DNA of 60,000 nt from Glandiceps talaboti (taxonomy: Eukaryota > Hemichordata > Enteropneusta > Spengelidae): assembly GCF_964340395.1 (NCBI RefSeq), contig NC_135563.1, positions 19,455,651 through 19,515,650 of the forward strand. Direction: 5' to 3'. Below the pieces are notes generated by a model that saw only the letters and a list, made by a program, of their open reading frames with translations, made no database searches and had not been told where the DNA came from. A program made the translations under genes and the position numbers. This document shows, in pieces, positions 11,722-59,365 of the stretch; the first letter of the stretch is position 1, and every line of letters begins with the position of its first letter.

Positions 11722-12617
11722 GTAAGGAGACAGTTTTACACTCTCTGGATAATTAGCCACTTTCATGACCTCTTTGTGACCTACATCTTAGCATGCCTGG
11801 AGGTATGCGATAAACTGCTATTGAGTCTGAAAGAATATTTGAAATCTATTCAATATCTTAGCTTGCCTTTCTTCTTATAAAAGGAATTTTGACAATCTTG
11901 AATGCAGGACTTTGATGACAATCATGTTGGAGCTCAAAGTTATTCATAATTTTGCCACGTTGTGTGGTGTGCTACAATTCATATCAATATTTGTACCACT
12001 GATTTAAGCCTATACGCTAGTCTTCGTCATGCTTTACATTTACAGCAATAAAGTGATTGAGCCAATGAATTGTGAATTCATTGACTCAATCACTTTATTG
12101 CTGTAAATGTAAAGTTACAGTTTAAGTATTGTTATCAAGATATTAGTTGTTCTTGACTGCTAAATTTTTCATTTTCCTTTCCACAATCCTAAAACACACT
12201 ACCATGTCTATGTTGTTATTTCCTTCAGGCACTTTGGAAGACTGTTATGATGAACTTGGAAATCGTTACACACTACCAGTATATTGTCTGAGTCCACCAA
12301 TCAACATGATTGAAGAAACCAGTGAGTCCGATGCCGCGGACCTTGAGCCAGCCAGTGCAGGTGGTGTAGAAACCATTATAAAACTACGTCTATCCACTGG
12401 CAAGGACATGAAAATGCCAGTCCGAAGCACTGAAACTGTTCAACAAGTGAAACGAAGGATTCAGGCAGAAGAAGGTATTGAACCGTCACGCCAGAGATGG
12501 TTCTTCTCAGGGCGACTACTTAATGACAAAACCAAAATAGAAGAAGCCAAGATTCCTAAGGGATTTATAGTTCAAGTTGTAGTAGCCCCTACAAATCCTA
12601 CTCCAGTGGATAATTGA
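11485..12617 (+). CDS. UBTD2-like: Ubiquitin domain-containing protein, UBTD1/UBTD2 family (5'-partial gene)
   Basis: Two exons (11485-11721 and 12229-12617) joined by a phase-1 intron encode about 208 residues covering all but the N-terminus; with a short first exon the protein would reach the roughly 230 residues usual for the family. The first exon carries the conserved N-terminal UBTD domain, with [32 protein letters not shown] and, across the splice, CYDELGNRY. After a variable acidic linker comes a ubiquitin-like fold ([14 protein letters not shown] to FIVQVVV) with the family motif [10 protein letters not shown]. The C-terminus NPTPVDN closely matches the UBTD2 end (NPTPVEN from memory). 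Known for the family: cytosolic/nuclear adaptor associated with UBE2D-type E2 enzymes; UBTD1 has been linked to p53-MDM2 stability and UBTD2 is also called DC-UbP. The ubiquitin-like domain has no terminal Gly-Gly, so it is not expected to be conjugated. Its 5' exon is not in view, and which vertebrate paralogue it matches best is uncertain: it is probably the unduplicated pro-orthologue. Confidence 0.95.
12032..12114. repeat. Near-perfect hairpin inverted repeat in the UBTD intron
   Basis: Arms 12032-12071 and 12075-12114 are 40 nt each and complementary with a single mismatch (C against T), separated by the 3-nt loop GTG. The outer end reads CTTTACATTTACAGCAATAA. As RNA this would fold into a long stable hairpin. 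No homologous copy is seen elsewhere in the window. Confidence 0.95.
12229..12617 (+). CDS. UBTD2-like: UBTD terminal coding exon (ubiquitin-like domain)
   Basis: The acceptor TTATTTCCTTCAG ends at 12228. The exon encodes 128 residues, from [13 protein letters not shown] through the linker and the ubiquitin-like domain to PTPVDN, then TGA at 12615-12617 followed at once by a second in-frame stop TAA. The in-frame sequence from 12147 to 12228 is intron, not protein. The last codons CCA-GTG-GAT-AAT are the first instance of the tandem repeat that fills the next 900 bp. Confidence 0.95.
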
Positions 12618-13500
12618 TAATATCTCTCAATTTTCAGGTGAATATATATGATATCCCCCTCAATGGTCCAGTGGATAATTGCTATCTTTTAGTCAATATT
12701 ACATTACCATATCTTCCAGTGGATATTGAATGGATAGATATGTATTTATACCAGAAAATAAATTGATATATCTACCCTGGAATAAATTAATAGCTCACAA
12801 AGTGGATAAATTTATATATCACCCAGAAGATACATTGGTGACTACTCTCGTATGAGGATGATATACCTCCCAGTGGATAAATTTATATATCTACTTGTGA
12901 ATAATTTGATAGCTCTCCAAGTGGATGAATTGATATATCGTCTGAAGATACATAGGTGAATCTACCATCACAGGAAGTGTTATATATCCAAGTAGATAAT
13001 GTGATAGTATATATACCTTTGAATACATGGATAGCTCAATGAACAAAATGATATAAATACCGTGGGATAAAATTATTTATCTCCCTGTGAATAAGTTGAT
13101 ATATCTCCCAGGGGATAACATAACATAGCTACAGGTGGGTAAATAGATTACCTCCCAGTTTACTATGTCAATCTTTATATTAAGTTATATATACCACAGG
13201 TTTGGTCAATCAACCTTCAAATAAATTTGTATATTTCCAAGTGAATAATTGATACATTTACTATTATCTCTCTAGTTGGTAGATTTACATAACCACAAGG
13301 GGATAAGTTGACTTATCTACAGGTCAATAAATTGATATATCTGTGAGTAGGAGAGTCATATTACCTAGTGGATATGATAATATATGACATTCTGACTTGG
13401 AGATGCAGGGGATAAATTGACTTATCCACAGGTTGATAATTGATATATCTACCAGTAGGAGAGTTATATTACCCAGTGGATATAACAATATATGTCACGC
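12603..13500. repeat. Degenerate tandem array in the UBTD 3' region
   Basis: About 20 diverged units, mostly 35-55 bp, share a core like CCAGTGGATAAATTGATATA followed by TCTCC. Clear instances are at 12603 (inside the coding end), 12668, 12717, 12800, 12868, 12918, 13085, 13300, 13371, 13410 and 13475. The array contains many AATAAA strings, so the true poly(A) site cannot be read from sequence; a candidate beyond the array is AATAAA at 13660. It probably forms much of the 3'UTR. Confidence 0.85.
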
Positions 13501-14278
13501 TGACAGAGAGAGCTGCCTGTATGTTGTATAGATGTATTGTGTAAAGTAAGTCTTACAGTTTTTGTCTCCTGCTGATGATTTGTGTCAACTGGAGGGAAAA
13601 CATTTCTTTTGTTTCATTGGTGACAATCAGCTACAAACCGAGTTTATGGGTAACCATTCAATAAATCAGTTTTCTCTTCTTATATTTACAAAGTATCTGT
13701 AGAATATCAGCAAGTCTATCTATGTGGAAAAGCCTAACTTGGTTGCTTGCTTGCAAGGCGATAACAAATGAAAGAGCACGAGTTGTGTGAGATGTTTCTG
13801 TTTTCATCATGCCTGTGTTTACCTGCTGGTAAGGTTCCTAAAACATAGGCACACACAGAGATATTGTTGTATTCACAAATGGTCACATAGATGTTATAAC
13901 AGCATTGTAACAGTATAGAGGGCGCCCTTTTTGATAGACAACAGCTATATTTAATGTATGGGCTACAAACCCATGATATGTACTCATCGTGAAAGTTGCC
14001 TCTCAAAGCAAGGATTGAAATATAATATTTCTATTTCTACATTTGATGATCATAAATGTTTTGAATTTCTGTAATGTTATATGATTCCAGTAATGTTATA
14101 ATTGTATAATTTAATCCTAATGAAAGGCAGTGTCCCCAGGTATAGTTTAATATGACTAGTCAGTAACTTGGGTTGCATTTGGGCTTACTATGCTGTGTGT
14201 ATGTCAAGAACAGTAGATCCATAAATGCATCCAAACATGATTTTTATGAAAGCCAAAGTCGATGTACTTAAAAAAATA

Positions 14279-14384
14279 CAGTGTGCCCTCTATGTCCGTT
14301 TGAAAATGGACACTCAACTATTTCTTGTGAAATCACCAATATTTCGTGTTTCCCATAAAAACATGTAGTTTGGATTATTTTGAC

Positions 14385-14415
<31 letters not shown>

Positions 14416-14440
14416 ATTTGTCATTGTTCGAGGGCAGACT
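14279..14440 (+). mobile_element. MITE-like element, family B, copy with expanded (CAA)n
   Basis: It starts CAGTGTGCCCTCTATG and ends GTTCGAGGGCAGACTG. The internal ACAACAACAAA of other family members is here expanded to about 28 bp of CAA repeats (14388-14415), followed by the same AAATTTG and CATT context. Confidence 0.55.
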
Positions 14441-14629
14441 GTTGTAAGTGTTCAAAGTGATGGAATTCTATCCATAAAAAGTTGTACAGTATAGCATTCA
14501 CAAGTGTATGAAGGCAATGAACTAAATGTATTTGTATGTTAACCTTGGCTTGGAATACCTAGAAAGATATGTGGCATAGTGTTGAACACCTCAGCAATAC
14601 ATCTAAGGCTATTATATCATCATGATTAC

Positions 14630-14790
14630 TTTAAAGGGACACATTCTGTAACTTAATGAGTTGTAATGGTTAAGGGGCACATTCCTTAATTTAATGAGTT
14701 GTAATGGTTAAGGGGCACATTCTGTAACTTTATGGGTTCAGGTGGTTGCTTATGTTTGGGTTAAAGGGGCACATGTTGAAACTTTTTAAT
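14630..14790. repeat. 50-bp tandem array, three to four copies
   Basis: GGGGCACATTCTGTAACTT followed by AATGAGTTGTAATGGTTAA repeats at about 14635, 14675 and 14711, with a more diverged fourth copy at about 14765 (GGGGCACATGTTGAAACTT). Confidence 0.8.
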
Positions 14791-16485
14791 GGTTATTTTT
14801 GTGGTATTTTGAAATGTCCTTATGTTATTTCAACTCCAAGAACTTGTTGTGGAGTATGTCAAGTTACTGGTATGGCTCTTACACATTTTAAATATGATCC
14901 AAAACGACAATATGACAAAGTTTTTGGTTACCAAAATATTAGTATTGATTACCCAGCCTCGTTGTGCATATTCAACTACCCCTATCATATTATGTAAAAC
15001 AAGGATTTATCCCTAAGTAAGTTTTAGTGTGTATTTTGTATGTATTAATTGTTCACTGACTTTAGCTGAAATTTGTACTCTAGTTACAGACTGTACCCCT
15101 TTAATCAAATACTGAATGGTTGTATTAACAGGAAGGCAATATAAAGAATTATAAGGCAATAGAATCATAAAAATATTTGAATAATACATAGAAATATATT
15201 ATGAAATAATACCCACCTGGCTTTTGAAATATGTGGTAGCGGAATAGATAGTTTTCTTTTTCTTGTTGATGTTATTATTTACAGGTTGTGTTTGACTCCA
15301 ACGTGAACAACAATAATGTGTTTTTGTGGGGGTCAAATGTCAAACCAGTTATGCTTGCTGATTGGTCAGTTACAGTGTCAATCAACTGTGTATGCTAATA
15401 AGGTAATATTGGGTTAGCTCAGTAAAAATTAAACAGAATTAGAATTAATTTCACAATAAATTAGACAGAAGATTACAAAAAGGTAAAAAATGAAGGCTGT
15501 GATTTGATTTTGTAAAATTCATTTGATATATCAATATATCTAAAACTGCTGAGCCAGTGAATAAATGAGCAATGCATTTTAGGGGTTGGGGGTTTAGGTA
15601 GGTTGTGTTCTCCTCTCAGTGAGTGGGGGCAGCTCTTAGACTGATGGTTTTGTACTTGTGGGCTCACTACAAGTGTGTAGCACCCACCACCACAACAATT
15701 ATTCAGTCTAAGGTGTGCTGTGATTGTAGTGCGCCACCACTGGTGAACATGGATGCCAAAGGAACAAGGGGAAAAAATCAGTTCCAGAATTTTTCAGAGA
15801 GAACACCCATCATACAAACTTGTGTTTCTTTACTAGCTATGACTACAATTTTGAATTCAAAATGCAGGAAATGACCAAGTACATGGTTGATAATGAAATA
15901 AATATAATAATGAAGAAAATATTTTTTACATTGTGCTGAAAGCGACCCATGTATGTGCTAGAATTACAGGTGTACCAAAAAATTGTATTGTGAATGCCAA
16001 ATAGCGCCCTCTATGATGTAGAACTAACCTTCAGATTCTTTTGTTTATTGTTTTTTTTGTGTGTGTAAACAAGTATTTGTAATATTCAAAGTAGTGCAAT
16101 GTTACTATGCCATGTAGTCAGCATCAAAATACAAATCTCTGCTTTTTAAGCATGTAACATGGTTGCAGTGTGTAAGGAGGAAGCTATATGCTTCCAGTGC
16201 TTTTAAGATTATTTTTTTAATTTAAAAGACAAAAAACTTATGAGATTCAAAAGACTCAGTTTATTAAATGTGTACATGTGAAGATTTAATACAAAAAATA
16301 TACAGTTTCTGTGTTTTGTCAACTTTTTACAAAGCAGTTATATAGAATGAGGACCAATGCATATTTTTCAGTAATTGTCTTATTTCTGATGTTGGCTATA
16401 CTTATGTGGTTTTTGTAATAAAATTATTACATTGAAGACAATACAATGGATGCCTGCCAGGGATGGAATGGGTGGGTAGGGTGTT

Positions 16486-16504
16486 GGGGGGGGGGGGGGG
16501 GGGG
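16486..16504. repeat. Poly-G tract
   Basis: An uninterrupted run of 19 G in intergenic DNA. Confidence 0.9.
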
Positions 16505-18158
16505 TAGAGAGTGTTTACAAATGTCATCTAATGCTTTTCACTGTAGTCTCATTATTTTAGCACCTTTATTTTTTCTCACTTATTTCATAATAAATGTTGG
16601 ACCAAAACAACAAAACCACAAATGACATTGTTGAACAAGTAATTACAAAAAAGTTAATTGGATATAAATTCATGGCTTTATACTAACTTCAGAAAGTATT
16701 TATATCACCACTATTTTTACATGTGTCCATTGCTGACAGCTGATATTATGGGTTGCTTCCCAGTATCAGTGTTCATTGAAAGATCTAAGATGCTGGTGAG
16801 GTATTTGACAGTCAAGGTGGGAGGGTTTCAAACTCATTTTTCATTTGAAATATAAGTTTTTGAGTTCAACACTGTTAACATATTTTATAAGTTCAATTCG
16901 GATAAAAAGTATTTTATCAAAACTCTTTCAAGACTTGTTGAACAGTTTCATAGATTGAATGAATGGAGGATCTGATATATATAGGCAGTGTAAGATTAAA
17001 AACAGGGTAATTAGAAATACATGTTTGTCTTTGTTGTGCTTGAGGGTCAATTACCCCTGTGTTAGGGTAAAAAAAAATAATCCATGGCCATCATGTATAT
17101 ACATTAACTGTAATTTCATAAATCGTGTTACAGAGTCAAGGACAATCAAGTACATGGAACCTGTCATTGTCATACATTGGGACCATTCACTCCAGTGACA
17201 GGGTCATTACTAATACATGTACCAGTTCATGTATATATGAAACATGTTAATATTCAAATTTACACCATAAGTTTAGAGTACAAAAGTCTGACAGTTGCAT
17301 CGTAAAAACAACAAGAAAATTGTACAGTATGAGCATTGATGTAGGGATATATCATCTTTCACAATGTACCTTTTACATGTGTTACCACTTCAACATTACA
17401 TGACATAGTACAGATCCTGGAGATAAAGGGAATCACAGTACAGCCAGCCATGAGAAGAATAAACCAAATATGCTACAGGCAGTCCAAATCTACTATGACG
17501 TGTATGCTGTATGTGGAAAGTCAAGCAAAATTGTAGCTACTGTGGCATTACATGTAATGGTCAGATTTGTTACAGCATAAAAAGGGAGTGTTTGACAGAA
17601 AGCTACACAATGGTCATAAACAATCAAAGCCAATCATTTGGCAAGTTGAAGTTGTTCTACTGTTCTACAGGTGTGTCCACAATACAAGGAGGATATCTTA
17701 AAAATAACTTTTAATCATGTACTGTAAACGTAGTGTAATGGTTGTAGAGTGTTATGATTACATCTTGTATTGTGGAAGATCAGTCTAATAGGACACTGCA
17801 TTTGATATGGCTGCATATTGAAAGTACTGTATCTTTTTTTATTATTTAACACCATACTTATACAAATGGATCGAGAAATTAGATGAACTATACAAGAAGG
17901 GATTAGTGCCATCTACATTTTACTATTCTTGCAAGCCAGAGCACCTATTTCTACTGAAATAAGTAGGTGTCGTAAAGACGCCTGTGGTTTATGATCTTGA
18001 CATTTTACATGTAAGACAGAAAATCATTAATAGAAACATTAACCAAGAAAAGGATCATTGCTTTCTTCAGTGTGCAGTCTGTTGTCCAGTAGATTAAATG
18101 TACAAAGTGAATTTCAAATCAAATCAAATTAACAAACAGATTTACCTGTGGATATTGA

Positions 18159-18268
18159 ATGTTATAACAAAAATAACTGATTTTCTGTTTCTGTCATTTG
18201 TAAAAAAAATTTAATGTTACAACAAAAACAACCGATTTTCTGTTTCTGTCATTTGTAAAGAAAATTTT
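18159..18268. repeat. Two-copy direct repeat, about 55 bp
   Basis: Two near-identical blocks share ATTTTCTGTTTCTGTCATTT after an ACAAAAATAAC or ACAAAAACAAC lead. Confidence 0.85.
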
Positions 18269-18988
18269 ATGTGATAAGAAAGAAGCATAATTGTATCTAT
18301 AAAAACTTATTTGTGTTATGTTAAGTTTGTGTATAAATTTTCCAATGTTGGTAGTACATGTCTTTGACAACGGAAAGAAACTTTCTGCTGTTTATGATCA
18401 TGCACATAGAAACATCTGTTTATGCATTTGTGGCAGAGAAGGATAATTTATGACAGAAAACAGTTATAAAACCTTCCAACATTATTTTGGTACATAATAG
18501 ATACCTGTAACATGTTCCTTGACTGATAAAGAACTATGATGTCATAGGTCAACACATCTTACAATCTTGATCAAATGAACATGTAACTGTATAGAACCAA
18601 TCATAAGTGACTAATCATGTGATGTCATAGAACCAATCATAAAAGGTGATATGCTAATATCTTCGGTTCACAAATCGTAGCCAAAACAGTTATCAAATGA
18701 AGTAAGTGAGGTGTTTTTTTCATTAAATTGAATGGACATATTTAGTATGTTTTGATTGGTGTACAGTTCTTAAACTATTGTATTGCCACAATTTATCAAC
18801 CAGTTAGTGTTCTCCTTTTATTTTCATGTAGACAGTTTTTTATTTTCTGTATGTATAGATATTTGTTGTGAAATACAAGATGAAAACCATCCCAATATCA
18901 TTTCAGCACAACTTCTCAAATAAATTAGTATTGGTCAAAGATTACTATATGTCTCTATGTCTCATCTCTGTCAATAGTTGTAATTTGT

Positions 18989-19152
<164 letters not shown>

Positions 19153-19510
19153 CAGTCATTAACATCATGTCTTTGTAAATCAATCACAAAATTCTACCAA
19201 TGATAGTTCCTCATAAAGTTGGTGTTTATTGGGGCAGTTATGTAATATCCAAATATTGTATATTTTTCAGCTCAGGATGCTACTTATACACTGTTTACGT
19301 CACCATAACAGTTTGGGTTCACTGATTGGATGAATAACTTTTTGTGCTGATCGAGAGACTTTGACAAGACATGGTTTAGTTAGAGACCACAAACTAAATA
19401 ACATACTAGTAATATTTTTGTTTCTATAAATACTCACCCATACAAGTATGGATGAATATATATATAGAAACATGTATATCCATGCATATATCTGTTTGTT
19501 TGCTATCTAT

Positions 19511-19558
19511 TTGTATGTATGTATGTATGTATGTTTGTTTGTTTGTTTGTTTGTTTGT
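19511..19558. repeat. (GTAT)n/(GTTT)n microsatellite
   Basis: Four to five GTAT units pass into six GTTT units just upstream of the hairpin at 19592. Confidence 0.9.
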
Positions 19559-19591
19559 AACACGATTTGTGGGCTCACTGTGTGAGCCACA

Positions 19592-19703
19592 GGTACTCGA
19601 ATCAATCTGTATGATTTTTAGAAAAAATATGTATGGCAAATAAGAAATGTTTTTAAATACCATACATATTTTTTTAAAAATCATACAGATTGATTCGAGT
19701 ACC
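19592..19703. repeat. Long hairpin inverted repeat upstream of the kinase promoter
   Basis: Arms 19592-19636 and 19660-19703 are complementary over about 44 nt apart from a one-base length difference in the A/T run. The outer arm reads GGTACTCGAATCAATCTGTA and the loop is about 23 nt. TGTGAGCC occurs just outside both ends (near 19581 and 19710), which could be a target-site duplication or part of a longer arm. It lies about 415 bp before the start codon. Confidence 0.9.
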
Positions 19704-19774
19704 TTATGATGTGAGCCGCAGAGCTGCAGTACGCCACATCCGTTCAAAAGTGGAAAGTCGTATTATGGGTTGCA

Positions 19775-19782
19775 TGACGTCA
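19775..19782. promoter_or_regulatory. Perfect CRE palindrome TGACGTCA
   Basis: The 8-bp palindrome TGACGTCA, the full CREB/ATF consensus, lies about 340 bp upstream of the kinase ATG inside the CpG-richer block. Its position fits promoter use, but binding is inferred. Confidence 0.55.
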
Positions 19783-19805
19783 CAGGCAGGCGTGGTGAAA
19801 TTTTC

Positions 19806-19816
19806 AAAATGGCCGA
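19806..19816 (+). promoter_or_regulatory. YY1-like motif
   Basis: AAAATGGCCGA resembles the YY1 core AANATGGCG with one substitution. YY1 sites often lie just downstream of the start site in TATA-less promoters, so the true start may be close by. This is weak evidence alone. Confidence 0.35.
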
Positions 19817-20118
19817 CAACAAATAAGTCAGTGAACTTTCAGAGGTTCTGTCGCTCGTGACTCTGGCTGGTTTATTCGTCGTCCTTTGAATAAGAAGCGA
19901 GCTGGATGTCTTCAATGTCTCCATGAAAGTCAATTGGAGGAATCAGTGAAATCTTGCGTCCGACGAAAAGCCCGAACGCAAGAATATTGACTGCCAAACT
20001 AGCCAAGGTTCTTCCTTGCAGGCGAACTGCACCCACACACAAGGCTGTATGCTGTACAGTGAAGTGGGGGTCGAAGGAAGCTGAAACTTTCTTGTGCTTT
20101 GTCAGCTGAACTGCCACC

Positions 20119-56174
<36,056 letters not shown>

Positions 56175-56760
56175 TCATTCCTACTAGTGGGAATTTAAAG
56201 TTAAATTTTTCATTGGGAAAAAATGCAGAAGGAAGGAACTTACTATATCCCCATCACTAGAAATATTCCATTAGAACCAAGAGTATACCCAGGAATAGTT
56301 CATTTTTACAGAGAAATAGGGGTGGTCAGAACAAGTAATCAGGGTGGCAGTGTGTCTGCCAAGTTAATTTAGACAATGCTGATTGCATAGGAATTAATTG
56401 TTGTAACCTTGACATTATCAGCATCTTTTTGGTGAGGGCAGGATTACCTTCTATCTTTTACATTTACAAAATAACCAAACCCAAACCCCACTTTTCCTTT
56501 AACGACTTTTGCAAATAGAATATCTGATGTTTTGATGTGAAGATTGAAAGAGAATAAATGAAGATATGATTAAGGAGTGATATGAAATATGTACAATATT
56601 AAGGACAAGTGAATTGATGTCAAAACCAATTTTGACCTCTTACACACTCACTGTGAAGAAGGCAAGTGGACAGAAGGAACCTTGTGTCTCCTGGTTGTAA
56701 TGGACTTATTGCCGCACAGTAGAAGGATTGGTCAGAAGTAATCTGTAGAAGTCAGTGTGT

Positions 56761-57115
56761 AAACACTTCAGTGTGAACACAGCTAAACCGAGCTATCCAG
56801 ACCAAGGGAGTAAACCATGCTGTAAAAAGTTCAATGTGAACACAGCTAAACTGAGCTATCCACACCAAGGGAGTAAACCTACTGTACAAGTTCAATGTGA
56901 ACATGACTAAACAGCTATCCACACCAAGGGTGTAAACCTACTGTGAAAATTTGATGTGAACACAGGTAAACTGGGCTATCCACACCAAGGGAGTGAACCT
57001 ACTGTAAAAACTTCAATATGAACACAGCTAAACTGAGCTATCCACACCAAGGGAGTAAACCCTTCAATGTGAACATGTCTAAACCATGTAATTCACACCA
57101 GGAAAATAAACCTCA
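56761..57115. repeat. Six-copy tandem array, 51-63-bp units
   Basis: TTCAATGTGAACACAGCTAA, ACTGAGCTATCCACACCAAG and GGAGTAAACCTACTGTA recur six times, with GTGAA (or ATGAA) at 56773, 56836, 56897, 56956, 57018 and 57069. It starts about 590 bases after the kinase stop codon and is probably in the 3'UTR. Confidence 0.95.
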
Positions 57116-58984
57116 CAACTGATACAACACACATAGCATGTACAGGTAGATTAATCTTTTAAAGAAAAAAAAACATTATTTGTGTTGATATTTGTCTGCA
57201 AACAAAATAGAAGATAGTTTGATCAGACTTTATCTTTACATATCTTAACCCTACAGACAACAATGTATCATTTTGTAGGGTGAAAGCATAGACTCTCCAC
57301 TGGGTGGAGGCTCTATGGTGATAGTTAACACTTTGTATTAAAACAAGGTTGATCTGTTGTAAACAGATATACTACATGATATTATGTTTCCTTGTTGGAG
57401 TACTTTCTGAACAACTTTGATGTTCTCTTTGTCAGTTGAATTTCTATGTTATTTTGTCTTTTCAATAACACTTTGTATCAGTTGCATTTCTAGCTGACAC
57501 TTATTTGGAGGCAACTCCACTTTTTGTACATAGCACATCCTCAGCACTTCAACAACCAAGGATCTGTCAAGTGATGCTATAGGCATGGCATGGCAAAGTG
57601 TCTGTCTCTATGTATGTGTGCGTTCAACATGAAGTCAAAATCTTATGGCCGTATATCGTTGTATTCAGTAAGGGTATTACTTTACTTTGGTGGTCAAAGT
57701 TCACAAATAAACTATATATAAAACCTTTGCCACTAATACTCAAAATCTTCAGAATAGTAGTGAAAGATAAGTCATGCTTCAAAGCTATTAGCAGTTGTTT
57801 TTAACTTTAAGACTTCAGTAATATGGAACTGTCAAAAATCAATTTCTGTAAAGTTCATCATGTCATGATAGTAAGATGACACTGAACCTTTGCCACAGTG
57901 TAGCAGAGAAGTGATCATGTCATGTACATGTATTAGGGTGACACTTTTTTATGTTTCTCATTACCTTTTCATAGCAACTATGGGTCGGTCAGTCAGTTGG
58001 TGGGTCGGTCGGTCATTCATTCATTCAGGTTTTTTTTTAAAAAGTAAAAAAATAATAATCTTCTCCATGTTTCTCTACCTCACCTTTTCCTCTGTCTTCA
58101 TTTTATTGGATTCCTGCCTTTTCCCACCTTCTCTACGCAATTAGCATGTTCTCAGGCCCTCTACCTGAATAACTTCCATCATGAAAGAAATGCTCTGTTC
58201 GTGAACAAGTGTCACCATTGCCACCATGACTGTAGATGATGTTGACAGTCGAGGCACTTGCTTATTCTTGCCAGAGAGGGTGCTGTTATGCATATTTTAA
58301 GGGAGGGTGAAAATTTAAAAAAATATTGTTTTGATGTGAGAGCTGAAAATTTGGGTCGATTGAGTGATGAGAAACTGAAATAGGGCCACCCTTACTCAAA
58401 ACATGTTTGTGTTATTTGGCTTCAAAGTTACTCCTTTAGTGAGTTACAATTTAATTTTCCAGGTTGTGGCAGTTTTGAGTGTCGCTGTGCATTGTAACAG
58501 CTTTACTTTATACATATATCCTGTTGTTTCTATCATCACAACCCATTGAATAGTCTAACATCAAATGTACCAGAATCGTAGTATTATGAACAATAATATT
58601 TCATGTGTTTCCAATCTTACAAGATACCAGAAAATGTATGTAGATATACTTTTTTGAAAACGTCTTGCCCTTTCTGGCGTGTGTCTTTGAACTTGGTGTG
58701 CCCTGATAATTTACTTGTACCATTAATACTGATATGACTTTTTGCTCTACTAGCTCATTGCAAAGCTGAAGTTTTGTAGGCAGTTGACTATGCCATCTTT
58801 GCACTTTATTTACGTAGTGTTCTTCAGTAAGAATCAGCTGGAGGGTACAGAATTTTGAAAAGAGGGAAATGTTTATCATAAGAATTCCTTATGCTAGGAA
58901 TTACAATTTATTGAAAAAATATCTACTAATTATAGCATGGTTGATGGTGTAAATGTTCATCATTCTTTGTGTAATGTCTATAAC

Positions 58985-59365
58985 TACAGAGGGCGCTATT
59001 CATCAGAAAAGTCTGTTAATGGTAGGGCACAGTTCAATTCCAAAGTATATTACTTGCAGAAGGCACTATTTATCAGAAAGGTATATGTCAGGGACACAAT
59101 TCGTTTGAAAGATCTATTAACTATAGAGGGCACTATTTGTCAGAAAGGTCTGTTAATGGATAGGGGCACAATTCATTGGAAAGAGCTGTTACTGTAACTA
59201 TAGAGGGCACTATTCATCAGAAAGGTATATGGCAGGGGCACAATTAATTGGAAAGATATATGAACTGTGGATGGCACTATTTGTCAGGATGGTCTGTTAA
59301 ATTATGGATAGGGGCACAATTCAGTGTGAAAGTATATTACCTGTAGATGGCGCTGTTCATCAAAG
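58985..59365. repeat. Degenerate 65-80-bp tandem array
   Basis: ATAGAGGGCACTATT(C/T)(A/G)TCAG, followed by AAAGGTCTGTTAA and GGGGCACAATTCATTGGAAAG, recurs about six times (58988, 59058, 59125, 59200, 59266, 59346). GGGCGC and GGGCAC variants alternate. The open frame at 58937-59197 is repeat translation. Confidence 0.9.

Larger units (their letters stand above)
19720..20118 (+). promoter_or_regulatory. Probable promoter and 5'UTR of the SLK/STK10-type kinase
   Basis: CpG dinucleotides are visibly denser here than in the surrounding AT-rich DNA (for example GTCGCTCGTG, GTCGTC, GCGTCCGACG and CGAACGC). It ends at the kinase start codon and holds a perfect CRE and a YY1-like site. No TATA box is obvious, as is usual for broad CpG-type promoters. 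The transcription start cannot be placed exactly. An antisense open frame over it (20156-19872) has no recognisable domain and is rejected. Confidence 0.7.

Noticed and set aside
12147-12228. N-terminal extension of the UBTD last exon starting at an in-frame ATG
   Set aside because: The sequence before 12229 is intron: it ends in a pyrimidine-rich tract and AG, and the homologous residues begin exactly at the splice point.
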